Shown here one piece after another: positions 50,496 to 60,282 of a stretch of 64,000 bases of DNA. Source of the stretch: Bimuria novae-zelandiae CBS 107.79 (taxonomy: Eukaryota > Ascomycota > Dothideomycetes > Pleosporales > Didymosphaeriaceae); assembly GCA_010015655.1 (NCBI GenBank), contig ML976689.1, positions 552,294 to 616,293 of the forward strand, read 5' to 3'. The number at the start of each line of letters is the position of its first letter. Within the stretch, counting starts at the first letter, position 1. The notes below the pieces were generated by a model that saw nothing but the letters and a program-made list of their open reading frames with translations, was not told where the DNA came from and did not search any database. A program made the translations under genes and the position numbers.

Positions 50496-52612
50496 CCGAA
50501 TCTTGGCAGCTTGTGCCGCACCTTAGCTTATGCCACACCCTAACAAGCTTAATTAGCTAGCAACTTTATACTATAGATACACTAAAACGTGCTATTATCA
50601 CGAGATCTCTTAGGGTTAAGGGTAATTAGGGCTATAGATTTATGCTATTTACTTAGCTTATTAATATTTACTTAGTGTTCTAATCTAGTGGCCTCTGCGG
50701 GTTAATAGTGTTAATACTAATAATATAGCCTCTACTACCTCTATAGCTCTACTAGGTGCCTTTATACGCCTAATAATCTATTTATAAGGTATAGAGGGCA
50801 TTTTAGGAGCTAATTAAGCTATCTTAATTAATTATTAGTGTTATTTTTTGGCTCTACGGGCCTATTAATTAAGGTATCTTTATATAGCTATATTAGTCTT
50901 CTAACGCCTACGCGCCTCTTTATTAGCTACTTAAGTAATACGTCTCTCCTTAGCTAATTAAGTCTTAAGTAGTTAATTAGCCCTATAAGCCTTTATTTAA
51001 TTAGCTTTTTAACGCTTTTTCTACTCCTTCTCCTAATTAAGTTAGCGTTAAAGATTACGTGCCCTCTATACTTTGCTAAAAAACTAGAATATTACTCTAC
51101 TATAGCTCTAATTAAGGGGTAAAGACCTGCCTTTCTTAGAGCAGCGTTTCTTAGTAAGTAAGGCTTCTTATAGGTACTTATTCTCCTTATTTAAGAGCTA
51201 TTTTTAAATAGTAATATAGTGTACTATTTAACTTAGCTTCTTAGCCTAACTATTACCTCCTACACTAATAATAGCCTTTAGGAGTTAATTAATTTTACGC
51301 TAATTAGACGCGCTAAGGGCTAAGATATTACTATTAAGTATATCTTAATTAGATAGTATTAATTAATAGAATTAATTAAGGATCCTCTATAGATTAAGTA
51401 ACTATATACTAGTAGCTTTAAAGGCACTAAGGATTAATTAAGGCCTTATTATATTAATCTAGGCCCTCTAGAAAAGTTAATAGAAGTCCCTTATAGTTAT
51501 AGTAATAAGCCCCTAGCTAGTGTTAATAAATAAAGTAAGCTTATTTAAATACGCTATTAACAGAGGCTTAAATATAAATATATTAAGAGGCTACAGCGTA
51601 TAGGTCGCATAAGGTAAATAGATAGCTAGTAAGATCCTATTGCGGTTATAATAGTTAATAAAATCTATAGTAATATAGGATTTATGGCTATTAAGGATTA
51701 ATAATTAATATAATTATTAAGCTTTCTCCTTAGTAAGGCAATTAAATACCCTCTCTAGCTATGCTAGCCCTATCTAATTGTTACTCTAGCTAGAATTAGA
51801 TAAGGTGACAAAGGTGGATAGCTTGGCAGGGTTAATATCCTTAACCCAGGTATCCAGTATATTGCCAGCGGTGGATAGATAGATTAGGGCTGGGTTAAGG
51901 CAGCTCCCATCTGCACAGATACCTGCAATCAGGGATATCCAATCACGGGATCCATCCTGGATGGCCTGCCGTACAGTATGTGCCTCCTATAGAGGGCGAT
52001 TGAATATCCTCTTTAACCTAGACAGGATACCGATTAGGAAGCCTTTTTTATCTATATTATATATATAATAAGCCTCTATTTAATACTAGCTAATTTTATT
52101 ACGTAGGAGGTTAAAGTAGAGCTTATATTTATATAGGGAATTAGCTACGTGGCGATTATAATTAATACTAATAGTTTATTAAGATATTAAGGATTCCTTA
52201 TTCTTAGTAGTAAATTAATTAACCTAGGTAATAAAGACCTTTTTATAGGCTATTATAAAGGTAAAGCTTTTAATTATCTAGCGTGTAGGTAGTAGGCCCC
52301 GTTTAGTAAGTATTTTAATATACTATAAAAGCTCTATTTCCTTTTTATAGCTAAAGTTATATTATTTAGCGTATCCGTCTTTGCGCGACGCTATAAGGCC
52401 TTAATACTAGCGTTATAATATAGATTTTATAACACTATAATCTTTTATAACTTTTTTATATAAAAAAAATTCTCTTAATTCTTATAATTTAATTGCCGTA
52501 ATCGCGGCCTTAATTAAATCCATATTAGTAGAGATGCAAGGGGTTAAAGTTAGTATTAATTATAGATAGGTGCGGCATGAGCTAAGGTGCGGCACAAGCT
52601 GCCAAGATTCGG
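50496..52612 (-). mobile_element. Tc1/pogo (Fot-like) DNA transposon, RIP-degraded
   Basis: 2117 bp between TIRs of about 44 bp (50496-50539 and 52569-52612, starting CCGAATCTTGGCAG), each flanked by TA as expected for the target site of this superfamily. The TIRs are identical for 33 bp and differ after that by two transitions. The transposase remnant is on the minus strand. It most likely inserted into the LINE 3' region. Confidence 0.85.
50620..52440 (-). pseudogene. DDE_1 transposase remnant of the pogo-like element
   Basis: The minus strand gives a nearly undamaged block at about 51960-51790, GSRDWISLIAGICADGS and PALIYLSTAGNILDTW, characteristic of fungal CENP-B/pogo-type DDE transposases. 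Further downstream and RIP-damaged come LILNSHKSYITIDFINYY, where Asn replaces the catalytic Asp of the usual LxxDGHxSH (G-to-A), ILLAIYLPYATYTLQPLN, and FKPLLIAYLNKL. Numerous TAG/TAA codons exclude function. N- and C-terminal limits are approximate. Confidence 0.75.
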
Positions 52613-52900
52613 TAGTAAGTACAATATAGAAGGAAAAGACTAACTTTTTTACTTAATAAATTTTACTTTACTTACTAAAAAAAAAATACTTAATTCTTAA
52701 AAAATTAGCTTTAAGATAGCGTGCTACTAATTACCTAAAAAAACTTTAAATATAAAAAGTTAAAAAGAATAAATATAAGGATAGTTATCTATAGGGGATA
52801 AAAGGAGTTAGGTTACTACTATAAGCTCTAGTATATAGTTAGCGTAAAAAGGCCCTTTAGGCGAGTGAGCCGGGCGTAATAAATCAATTAATCAATCAAT
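52613..52900 (+). pseudogene. LINE piece 4: 3' end and AATC-type tail
   Basis: TA-rich DNA ending with the undamaged GGCGAGTGAGCCGGGCG block, AATAAATC and a short run of AATC-like repeats to 52900. The simple-repeat tail marks the 3' terminus of the LINE and the right edge of the TE block. Confidence 0.65.
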
Positions 52901-53060
52901 ACCGGTCATCACTGTACCCATGGGGAAGAAAAACCATGAACATCATTATAGACCCGAAATCGCTTCTCATGCAAACAGCGTTCAAAATATTAGCAAATCA
53001 TCTATGGTATCTTTGCGACCTGAACACCGCCCAATGCAGCCAAAAGCATCCACGGATGAT

Positions 53061-54333
53061 CTATTTCCTAACCACCTTCACTCCACCCTCTTTCTTGCTC
53101 TCCATAAACTTGCGCATCTCTTCCAGATCTTCCATGTCGTCGTCGCCATCCCCTCCGCCCGCAGCTCTAGGTTTGGCCGTTGCTGCTGGTGCTACTTCTG
53201 TATGCAGAGCGTCCTCCGACGGATCATTCATCTCTTTGCTTTCTTCAGCCCACGCTCGTCGCTCTTCTTCATCCAGTTCGTCGCGCCGGTCCAGCCACCG
53301 TTCCTGCACGTCGCGTGCATCCATTGTGATGCCTTCTGAGCGCATAGCCATTTGCCAGACTGTATCGTTGGCGCCCTCGATACCACCGAACGCGTAACCT
53401 CCTGCGCGATCGATAGCGCGCAGGAGTGTCATCATGCTCTTCTTGTCCTCCACGGCTAGAGTCTCGAACCCCACCAGCGCAAATTCTTCTATCAACTCTA
53501 TTATAGCTTTGTTCAGCGAGGAGAACTTCGACGTCGGTTCTTCCTCGTCATTCGCATCGCCTTCCGTACTCCTCTCCTTGGACGCGGAGCTTGGTCCGGG
53601 GATGCTAGACGCTTGTTCTCTGTTCAGATGCGGTAGCAGATAGTTCAGGTCCTGCACCTCGGTGTAGAAATCAAGGTTGAAGGGTAAATCTCCGTAATCT
53701 CGCAGGTTATCGATCTTGGTCAAGACGTTGAGGTGTGGCAAATCCATCTGCAGCATGCTCCGTAAGGCGAGTAACAACGAGGATACGTATAACGAGGGTC
53801 GCGATAAGACGATCGAATCGGTCAGGTGAACTACTACAAGCTATTCGGCATCAGTGAATGTCAACAAGTCGGGATGGTGAAGAATACTCGGTACCCAAGT
53901 TTTTGGAGGCGGAGAAAGATGTTTCGTAGAGAGGAGTGATGGGTAAAGAGCTCCACTTGGCCGGGGCAATCGAATAGTATATAATCATCTATTCCAAATC
54001 AGCCTCTGCTTAATCTTGTGACGCGCACATAAGCGGATGCGGACCTCCAAGCTCCTTTAAGCCCTTCTCAAGCCAGTCAAAGTTGTGCTCCAACTCCTCT
54101 AGCGCATATAAAATGCCTCCATTGGGGCCTAATGTCTCCTGCTCCATGATCTCATCTATGGTTACCAGATCTCTTACGTCCAAGTCCGGCTGGTACGAGG
54201 TGTGGTCGTTCGCGGGATCGAGGTTGACAACGGAAACTTTGCGCTCGATGGCGGTCATGAACTGTTCCATGCCGTCACAATACGTGGATTTGCCGGACCC
54301 TGGCGGTCCTATTACCAGTTGTCCGAAAGGCAT
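53061..54333 (-). CDS. GPN2: GPN-loop GTPase 2
   Basis: Three exons (54333-54045, 53988-53888, 53840-53061) give 389 aa. Intron 2 (53887-53841) is ordinary. Intron 1 (54044-53989) uses an unusual GTCCGC donor, chosen because it alone restores LKELGDDYILFDCPGQ. Motifs: P-loop GPPGSGKST (9-17), DPAND, the diagnostic GPN loop LGPNGGILYALE, G3 DCPGQVELF, VVVHLTDS and G4 TKID. The C-terminus is acidic (EDLEEMRKFMESKK). GPN GTPases act in the cytoplasm as dimers needed to assemble and import RNA polymerase II and III. The length matches the family. It is head-to-head with BUB3. Confidence 0.93.
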
Positions 54334-54537
54334 ATCGAACTGAGCCCACTTTGAGATGTTCTATGGTGTGACTGTTACGGAGGATTGAAAGTGCAGACGC
54401 GGGGTGCGATTACAAGGGAGGGGTAGCTGGGACCTTCCCTGTCCGGAAAAAGGAAGGCCCGATGACCTCCGTCGCAGCTCCGCAGTAAACAGTTCCTTTC
54501 TAGCCACTTCCACTCTCAACAACGAACCAGCGCAAAC
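54334..54537. promoter_or_regulatory. Divergent GPN2/BUB3 promoter
   Basis: Only 204 bp separate the two start codons, so both genes must use a shared bidirectional promoter. No TATA box is evident; the segment is of ordinary composition. Confidence 0.7.
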
Positions 54538-55615
54538 ATGTCTAGTAAGTGTCTTCCCCCTTACTACCAGTATTGACTAACCTTCCAAAGATCAATTCGA
54601 GCTTGCGCAAAATCCGACGGACCCTATATCTGCCGTCAACTTTGCGCCTAATTCGTCTTCGCGCCTACTTGTTTCCTCGTGGGATCGGAATGTCTACCTC
54701 TACGACGTGCACGCCGAACCGGGCGGCAAACTCATTCAGAAGTTTGAGCACCCAGCGCCCGTACTAGATGTATGTTTTGGACGCGACGGCAACGAAGCCT
54801 TCAGCGCTGGCATGGACTGGGAGGTGCGCCGAATCGACCTTGACAGCGGGGCGCAAACAGTGCTCTCCACGCATTCCGCGAGTGTAAGAAGTGTTCTATA
54901 CTCGGCTCCTCACAATCTCTTGGTCTCTGCGTCATGGGACTCGACCCTCCATCTCCACGACCTGTCGCAACCCGGCGAATTCTCCACAGTGGCCTTGCCT
55001 GCGAAAGCATTCTCCCTATCAGCCTCGCCTACGAAACTCGTGGTAGCGATGGCGAACCGCTCGGTTAACATCTATGAGTTGGATAAGCTAGCGCAGGCAG
55101 CGAAAGCGAGCGGCGACGCGGACGTGAAGCCGTGGCAACAGAGGGAGAGCAGCATGAAGTACATGACACGCGCAGTTTCGTGTATGCCCGACGACGCGGG
55201 CTACGCCAGTTCCAGCATCGAAGGGAGAGTGGCAGTCGAATGGTTCGACGCTAGTGAAGAATCTCAGGCGCGAAAGTACGCCTTCAAGTGCCACCGACAG
55301 GCAGTTGATGGACAGGACGTCGTATACCCGGTCAATGCACTAGCCTTCCATCCTGTTCACGGCACGTTTGCATCTGGTGGGGGAGACGGCGTGGTCGCTT
55401 TGTGGGATGCAGTACACAAGAGGAGGATCAGGCAATACCAGAAGTTCCCAGCAAGTGTGCAAACGATCAACTTCAGCAATGACGGGAGATTCGTCGCGAT
55501 TGGCGTAAGCCCAGGTTTTGAAGACGGTTCCGATGATGTACCCGACGGTGCTATCAAGGTCTTCATTCGTGAGTTGAGCGATACGGAGGCAAAGGGCAAG
55601 GCGTCGAAGAAGTAG
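54538..55615 (+). CDS. BUB3: Spindle checkpoint WD40 protein Bub3
   Basis: Exon 1 is only 7 nt (54538-54544: ATG TCT A). The intron 54545-54590 (GTAAGT, branch GACTAAC, AAAG) joins it to 54591-55615, giving 343 aa that begin MSNQFELAQNPTDPISAVNF. Repeats visible include RLLVSSWDRNVYLYDV, SAGMDWEVRRIDL, LLVSASWDSTLHLHDL, ASGGGDGVVALWDA and ISxVQTINFSNDGRFVAIG-type blades, as in the seven-bladed Bub3 propeller. The region with SIEGRVAVEWFD is typical of Bub3/Rae1. Bub3 binds the GLEBS motifs of Bub1 and Mad3 at kinetochores to hold anaphase until chromosomes attach. Rae1/Gle2 is the nearest alternative, but the length and start fit Bub3 better. Confidence 0.92.
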
Positions 55616-55936
55616 CGCTCTTGGCGGCATACGGGAGCTGGGCGTTAGGCGTTGCTGTGGAGCGACTGGATGCATGGATGACTCTTATACACCCCATACC
55701 CCGCCTAGCTGTGGTGCTAGTGAGTCGCTACACTTGTCATTCCCAGAATACAAAAGTCGCAACTTACTTCTTTCTTGGCTGCCACAAGCTTGATGCAAGT
55801 CATCGCCCTGAGGAGATATACATGATTTCTGTCGTGCTCTGTGTTCAACAGGGTATGTATGGTATGTAGTTAAGGCAAGACTAAAAAATATTTTAAATGA
55901 TCTATTGCTTGCGTATGTTTATCTCCAATGCCGAAG
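55616..55936. other. Convergent 3' intergenic region
   Basis: About 320 bp between the stop codons of BUB3 and the caspase-like gene, which face each other. It contains the 3' UTRs; no gene or repeat is seen. Confidence 0.7.
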
Positions 55937-57512
55937 TTACTTCGTGCTTTCGCCCTTTGTCGTAATACCCGTGCTAGATGCACTTGCCGTCGCTGAAAGT
56001 TCTGGTTGGAAACCCGGCCTGGACGCGTTTTCTGCCAATGGTGTCTGTGGCTGAGTTATTGGACCAGACAAAGTTACAGAACGTCCACGTTTCTTCTTTG
56101 GAAAACGCTTTCGCTTTTCGGGTCTTTCTGGCACAGTCGGACTTCCCTTCCGGCATTGTGACTCGGTAGGCCTTTTCCCCGTCGGAATCTTTTGCTCCTT
56201 CTGACTCTGGGTATCCGACTGTTTAAGGTTCTCCTCCGAAACTCTTTTCTTGCTAAAACTGTTGCGCCTGAACGCTATACATGCGCGAGCCACGGTCACC
56301 GTCTTGTAGAGATCGGCAGGCATCCTTTCCATTTGTGTTTTCTCCATCTTCACCCAGTCGATTCGCAACACCGGAATTCGAGCTTCTTTACAGGCCTTCG
56401 GCATTTGCCTTGCTAGCATCTCGATCTGCTCTTTCTCTAGATCATCCGTGGCCAGTGATAATCTAAAATTCAAGTAGGCTTTCTCTGGCTCCCGGTTCTC
56501 GAACGACGCAACGCGGTCATGTGCTTCAGCTAACCTAGCTAGTTGTATCTGGCGATTATGCTTATGAAGACGATCCCAAGGAACACAAGCAATCTTCGTT
56601 CTTTGCCGATTTATCCTCTGAATCAACTTTGTAAGCGGGAAGTTACCGCCGCCGGATTCATCGATTAGTTCGGACAACGAGTCGCACAGTGCCGTCGTGA
56701 AGGAGTTTTTCCCTGGGCCTTCAGTCGGACTTCCGGCGGGAGAAGCTGCAAGCAGTTGGTAGGTGCGAAGATCTTCTTGTTTCATTTTAAGCCCTGCTCT
56801 GCTAGCGAAGCAGCAGTCTAAAATCGCCAGGACGTCGCCTTCCATGTCGAATAATGGTCGCTCAGCAGTGTCCCAGAACGCTGTCGCCGGGTATGGGCGA
56901 AGTTGGTGGCCATTCCAGGTGCTACGAAGGGTTAGCAGGATTACAGACATAGAGGAAGACAAGCTTACGCGGATAACTCCAGACGTTCATCGTCCTCTGG
57001 CCCCACCACAGTCCCGTGTCCCGTGTAGTACACGATCAGTAGATTATTCGGTCCATCATGGTCATTCCTATGGTTTTGGATTGCCGCGTCTAGTTGATGC
57101 TGTGGGCGCTTCGAGTTGTTAAGTTTCGCAACGTTGCATTCGTAGCCGAACTTAGTGGTAAATATATCCTGTAGTCTCGCAACCTGCCAACATCGGTCAG
57201 TGCTTATTATCTTCAACGACCGTGAGAAGAACTTACCTCGTCCTTGTGGTGGAGATTATCTATCTCGTCTGCCCATTGTATGATAAGAACGGCCACTTTG
57301 AGATACCCGTTGGGAACGTTCAAAGCCTCGTTCGAGGCATTCTGGTAACACGCCTGTCTTTCGAGTTCGTGTTGCTCGTCAGGCGCCATGACAGCCAAAC
57401 TGTCCACTGGTGTGATGATTGCAGGAGGCTGCCGGGTCATATCGACCGTTGAAGCACCCCGGTGTGGTACAGCAAGTGTAGGCACCATGGTAGGCGGCCG
57501 TGGTGTTGTCAT
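55937..57512 (-). CDS. Caspase-fold (peptidase C14) domain protein
   Basis: Exons 57512-57237, 57183-56969 and 56921-55937 give 491 aa. Introns of 53 and 47 bp have GTAAGT/GTAAGC donors, CTGAC/CTAAC branch points and CAG/TAG acceptors. The N-terminal ~45 residues are Pro/Thr-rich. The catalytic dyad is visible: His148 in LLIVYYTGHGTV and Cys200 or Cys201 in LAILDCCFAS. After the domain come a helical charged region and a strongly basic C-terminus (EKRKRFPKKKRGRSV), a likely nuclear localisation signal. It lacks the Gln-rich prodomain of classical metacaspase Mca1 and resembles the stand-alone C14 proteins of filamentous fungi. Substrate and role are unknown. ATG 57512 is the first in-frame ATG. 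Confidence 0.85.
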
Positions 57513-58183
57513 GCTGTGGGATGTTGCTAAGGCAAGAATATGTGAGGCGACGTATGACGAGGGCAACGAAGCAAAATATATGAGGCCTTCATCACGCCGA
57601 TCCTTCTCTCGTGGGCAGTCAGTTGGGGCGGAGCACTTGCACTTCGGATTGCATCCATCGACCGCGTTCAATGTTGCTCAGCCTTGCCGGTCAGTAAGGC
57701 ACACAATTTTGCTGACTGCCTCGCAAACCGCCTCAAGATCCAATCATTGGTTACCGGCGTGCCAATGAACCCTGCATCGCCGTCCAATCGGCTCCTGGTG
57801 GCTTTCGGTTGCCAACCATAACGACATCCGCCCCTCCATCTTATTATCGCTCAATTTATTCGAGCTTCCCAGCTGGTGTTGATGAGGCTCAAGTTCAATA
57901 AGCAGGAAGTAACTTTGTCTGCCTTCGATGAGGCAGTCCTGCAAGCATCGGTCATGCAGCCATATAAGGCCTATCAAGCCTGATACGACAAGAATGCGCC
58001 TGAGTTTCTGCCTTGACACCTTTTCAAGGTTTCCAATACCGTTCTTTCGACAAGCCTGTAACTCTTTCAACCCTCATACTCTAGATGGCGAATCATGTAA
58101 GTGTGCACGCATGCGCCGCCCTGCATAACACCTCGACGGTTTCTCACCGGTTCTCTCCAAGGACAAGAACGTTAGCTCAGAAG
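57513..58183. other. Divergent intergenic region
   Basis: About 670 bp between the caspase-like gene and the small plus-strand gene. It serves as promoter for both. Short open frames on either strand have no motif and were not called. Confidence 0.6.
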
Positions 58184-58510
58184 ATGAGCATCAAAAATCT
58201 GGAGCACGACCAAGCTCGAATCCATCCTCGGTACGCCAATTCTAGCATCCCGATCGACAGCCGGTGACTGCGCTAACACTCGAAGTAGAGGAGGCCTGGA
58301 TTTGAACCGGGAGACGAAGTAACCATGGTTGTTCGACAGCTTTGCGCGGATAGTGTCATACGTCTTATGAACAGGGACTTCGAAGTCGATGATCATCGCT
58401 TGTCCGCCAGTACCGGCAGATGGGAATACAAGCTGAAGGACCCGTTCACCGGAACCCTGTGGGAATACGGCAGGTGGTTTGCAGAAAGTTATCTAAAGGC
58501 AAAATATTAA
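58184..58510 (+). CDS. Small protein of unknown function, SH3-like fold suspected
   Basis: Two exons, 58184-58230 and 58291-58510, give 88 aa. The 60-bp intron has donor GTACGC, branch GCTAAC and acceptor GTAGAG, selected because it keeps the frame open. The product starts MSIKNLEHDQARIH and continues PGFEPGDEVTMVV, DFEVDDHRLS, RWEYKLKDPFTGTLWEYGRW and FAESYLKAKY. The pattern (xPGDxV..., WxYKLxD, WFxExxL) resembles small beta-barrel modules common in hypothetical fungal proteins, but I cannot name a family. No signal peptide or membrane segment. Expression is unproven; the second exon is open by itself from an ATG at 58325. Confidence 0.5.
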
Positions 58511-58706
58511 GAGGAAAATCGGTGGGGAGATGGCGAGGTGAGGCCATCGCGTGCAGCTGGCAGTATGCTAGTTGGCTAGCCTTGCAGGAAGTGCCCCGCA
58601 GCTCTTCAGCCTTGTAGTATCCGACTCTTATTTATACCCGTGGTAAAACTCACAAAAATATCAATATGACCTTCAATTGAAACCCCTTCGAGCCAGTGAG
58701 CTTGGC

Positions 58707-60008
58707 ATGATGGGTTCAAGTCCGTCTTCATGTTCCAGAACATTTCCACTAAGACCTGAGCCGCTTGCCCAGAAGAGTCCCGACCACGTGGCCATCGACA
58801 TCGACAGTCGATCCCCTACATTAGCGAAAGTCTCCCAATGTGGCTCTCGCTCGACCACAGCCGATGAGAAATCCAGCGGGCAACCATTACCTGCCGCTGT
58901 GCCCTCGCCTGCCACTGTGAAAGAGCAGATTGCCGAGATCATTACTATACCCTGTAAGCTTCACAGAATGTGCAATCGCAAGCCGCAATTACCTATGGTA
59001 AACGCTGATCTTGTGTAGTGGAAGATTATCCTAGGGGCTACCCTTTGCAGGCAGCGTTTCAATCTAGCGAACCAAGCTGGAGCATCTATCGTTGTTTCAG
59101 TTATCTGCACTCCCGTGTTATCTTGCAACTGCAGGACGAGATAAGATGTATGGAAGAAGGACTTCTAGAGCTCGATAGAATGGATGCAGAAAATGGTTCC
59201 GAGAGGAGAGTGATGTCTCGTAAGGACGATCTTGTACAAGCACGGCGCGAGAAGACAACAAGTCAGCGTGCCCAGACGATAGCTTCGATACGTGACAAGC
59301 TAGTTCAGTACGGTAAGAGATGAAAGTGAGTCTAATGAAAAGTACAAGTGGCTGATTGTACACAAGATGAGATACTACTGAAAGCTAGAGAGTTGAACGC
59401 TTTCCAGCGCCCGTCAAGGCGCGATTACCGCAGCTGGAGGACATGGTTTTGGAACGTTAAGCCTCTAAACTATGAGGCTGAAGAGCAGTTCATCAAGCAG
59501 AAAGAGGACCTGATCACTCTCCGCCATGGCCGTGAATGGACCGGTTTCGAGGGCCTGGTCGAGAGCTGTCTAATGAAGCTCCATTGCAAACTCACTCAAG
59601 TAAGTTCCAAAAAGACTTCATAACAGTTTTCGAGTCTAACACACTCTCCAGAAAATATTCGCGACCCCAGAGCTGCGCGCAAAGACTAGTGACAAATGCT
59701 TGTTCTACTACTCTCAGACGCGCATTGAAAAGCTAGTAGGGTTGCTTCTTACACTGATTATTTTTATCCTTCTTGTGCTTCCTGTTATTGCAATGTACAA
59801 ATTGACAAGTATTGGAGACCGGAACTCCACATTTGACGCTGTGGGCATCTTAGCTGTCTTCACTCTGCTTTTTTCTGCTGCAATGTCGGTGCTCACCAAG
59901 GCGAAACGACATGAGCTATTCGCTGCAAGCTCGGCTTATTGTGCGGTCCTAGTTGTGTTTATTAGTAACTTCAATAATCCAGGAAACGGGGCAAGGGTCG
60001 GTCTGTAG
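58707..60008 (+). CDS. DUF6594 family membrane protein
   Basis: Four exons (58707-58953, 59019-59312, 59367-59599, 59652-60008) encode 376 aa. Introns are 65, 54 and 52 bp with GTAAGC, GTAAGA and GTAAGT donors. The first 80 residues are Ser/Pro-rich and probably disordered. Then comes the DUF6594 signature: EDYPRGYPLQAAF, SIYRCFSYLHSRVILQLQDE, a charged coiled-coil-like stretch, VQYDEILLKARELNAFQRPS, RSWRTWFWNVKPL and FATPELRAKTSD. Three hydrophobic segments end the protein (about 274-297, FDAVGILAVFTLLFSAAMSV, and near 348-366), as usual in this fungus-restricted family of unknown function. The exon 3 start at 59367 is preferred over 59349 because it restores the conserved QYDEILL and gives a realistic intron. 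An adjacent ATG at 58710 is equivalent. Confidence 0.88.
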
Positions 60009-60282
60009 AACACACAGCATCGTCGATGATCACAAAGGTCTTTTTTTTATCTTGTAAAATTGTTTCACTGCTCACTAGTCCAAAGCCAATGCCTTGTGAT
60101 GAGACTCTTATAAAAGTTACGAGGAATTTCACGGCCCTCGTATCAAAACGCAACCAAATCTAGCAACTACCGCTAAATCGTTGAGCGGAGTGAATTGTGT
60201 GTTGTCAATTAAAGCTCCACTTCACCCGCTGGTACTGTCCGTGTGCTAAAAAAAATTTAAAGATCGACAGTGCGACTTCAGT
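60009..60282. other. Convergent 3' intergenic region
   Basis: About 270 bp between two facing stop codons, with a T-rich run near 60042. No gene seen. Confidence 0.7.

Larger units (their letters stand above)
17010..52900 (+). mobile_element. Tad-like LINE hosting the whole nest (composite span)
   Basis: One non-LTR retrotransposon is split into pieces 17010-18717, 34775-37323, 49852-50495 and 52615-52900 by later insertions. Order and orientation are consistent: an ORF1-like region, endonuclease, reverse transcriptase, a C-terminal domain, and a 3' end reading GCGAGTGAGCCGGGCGTAATAA followed by an AATC-type repeat tail at 52880-52900. Joining the first two pieces at the TATTA duplication gives an uninterrupted frame across the endonuclease. 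The left boundary is uncertain (between 16131 and about 17010). Joining across the pogo element is inferred from continuity only. Confidence 0.75.

Noticed and set aside
53434..53643. Plus-strand frame within GPN2
   Set aside because: Shadow of the GPN2 third exon.
58270..58320. tRNA-like T-arm (GGTTCAAATCC on the minus strand)
   Set aside because: No matching acceptor stem, D-arm or anticodon arm; the segment is coding in the small plus-strand gene.
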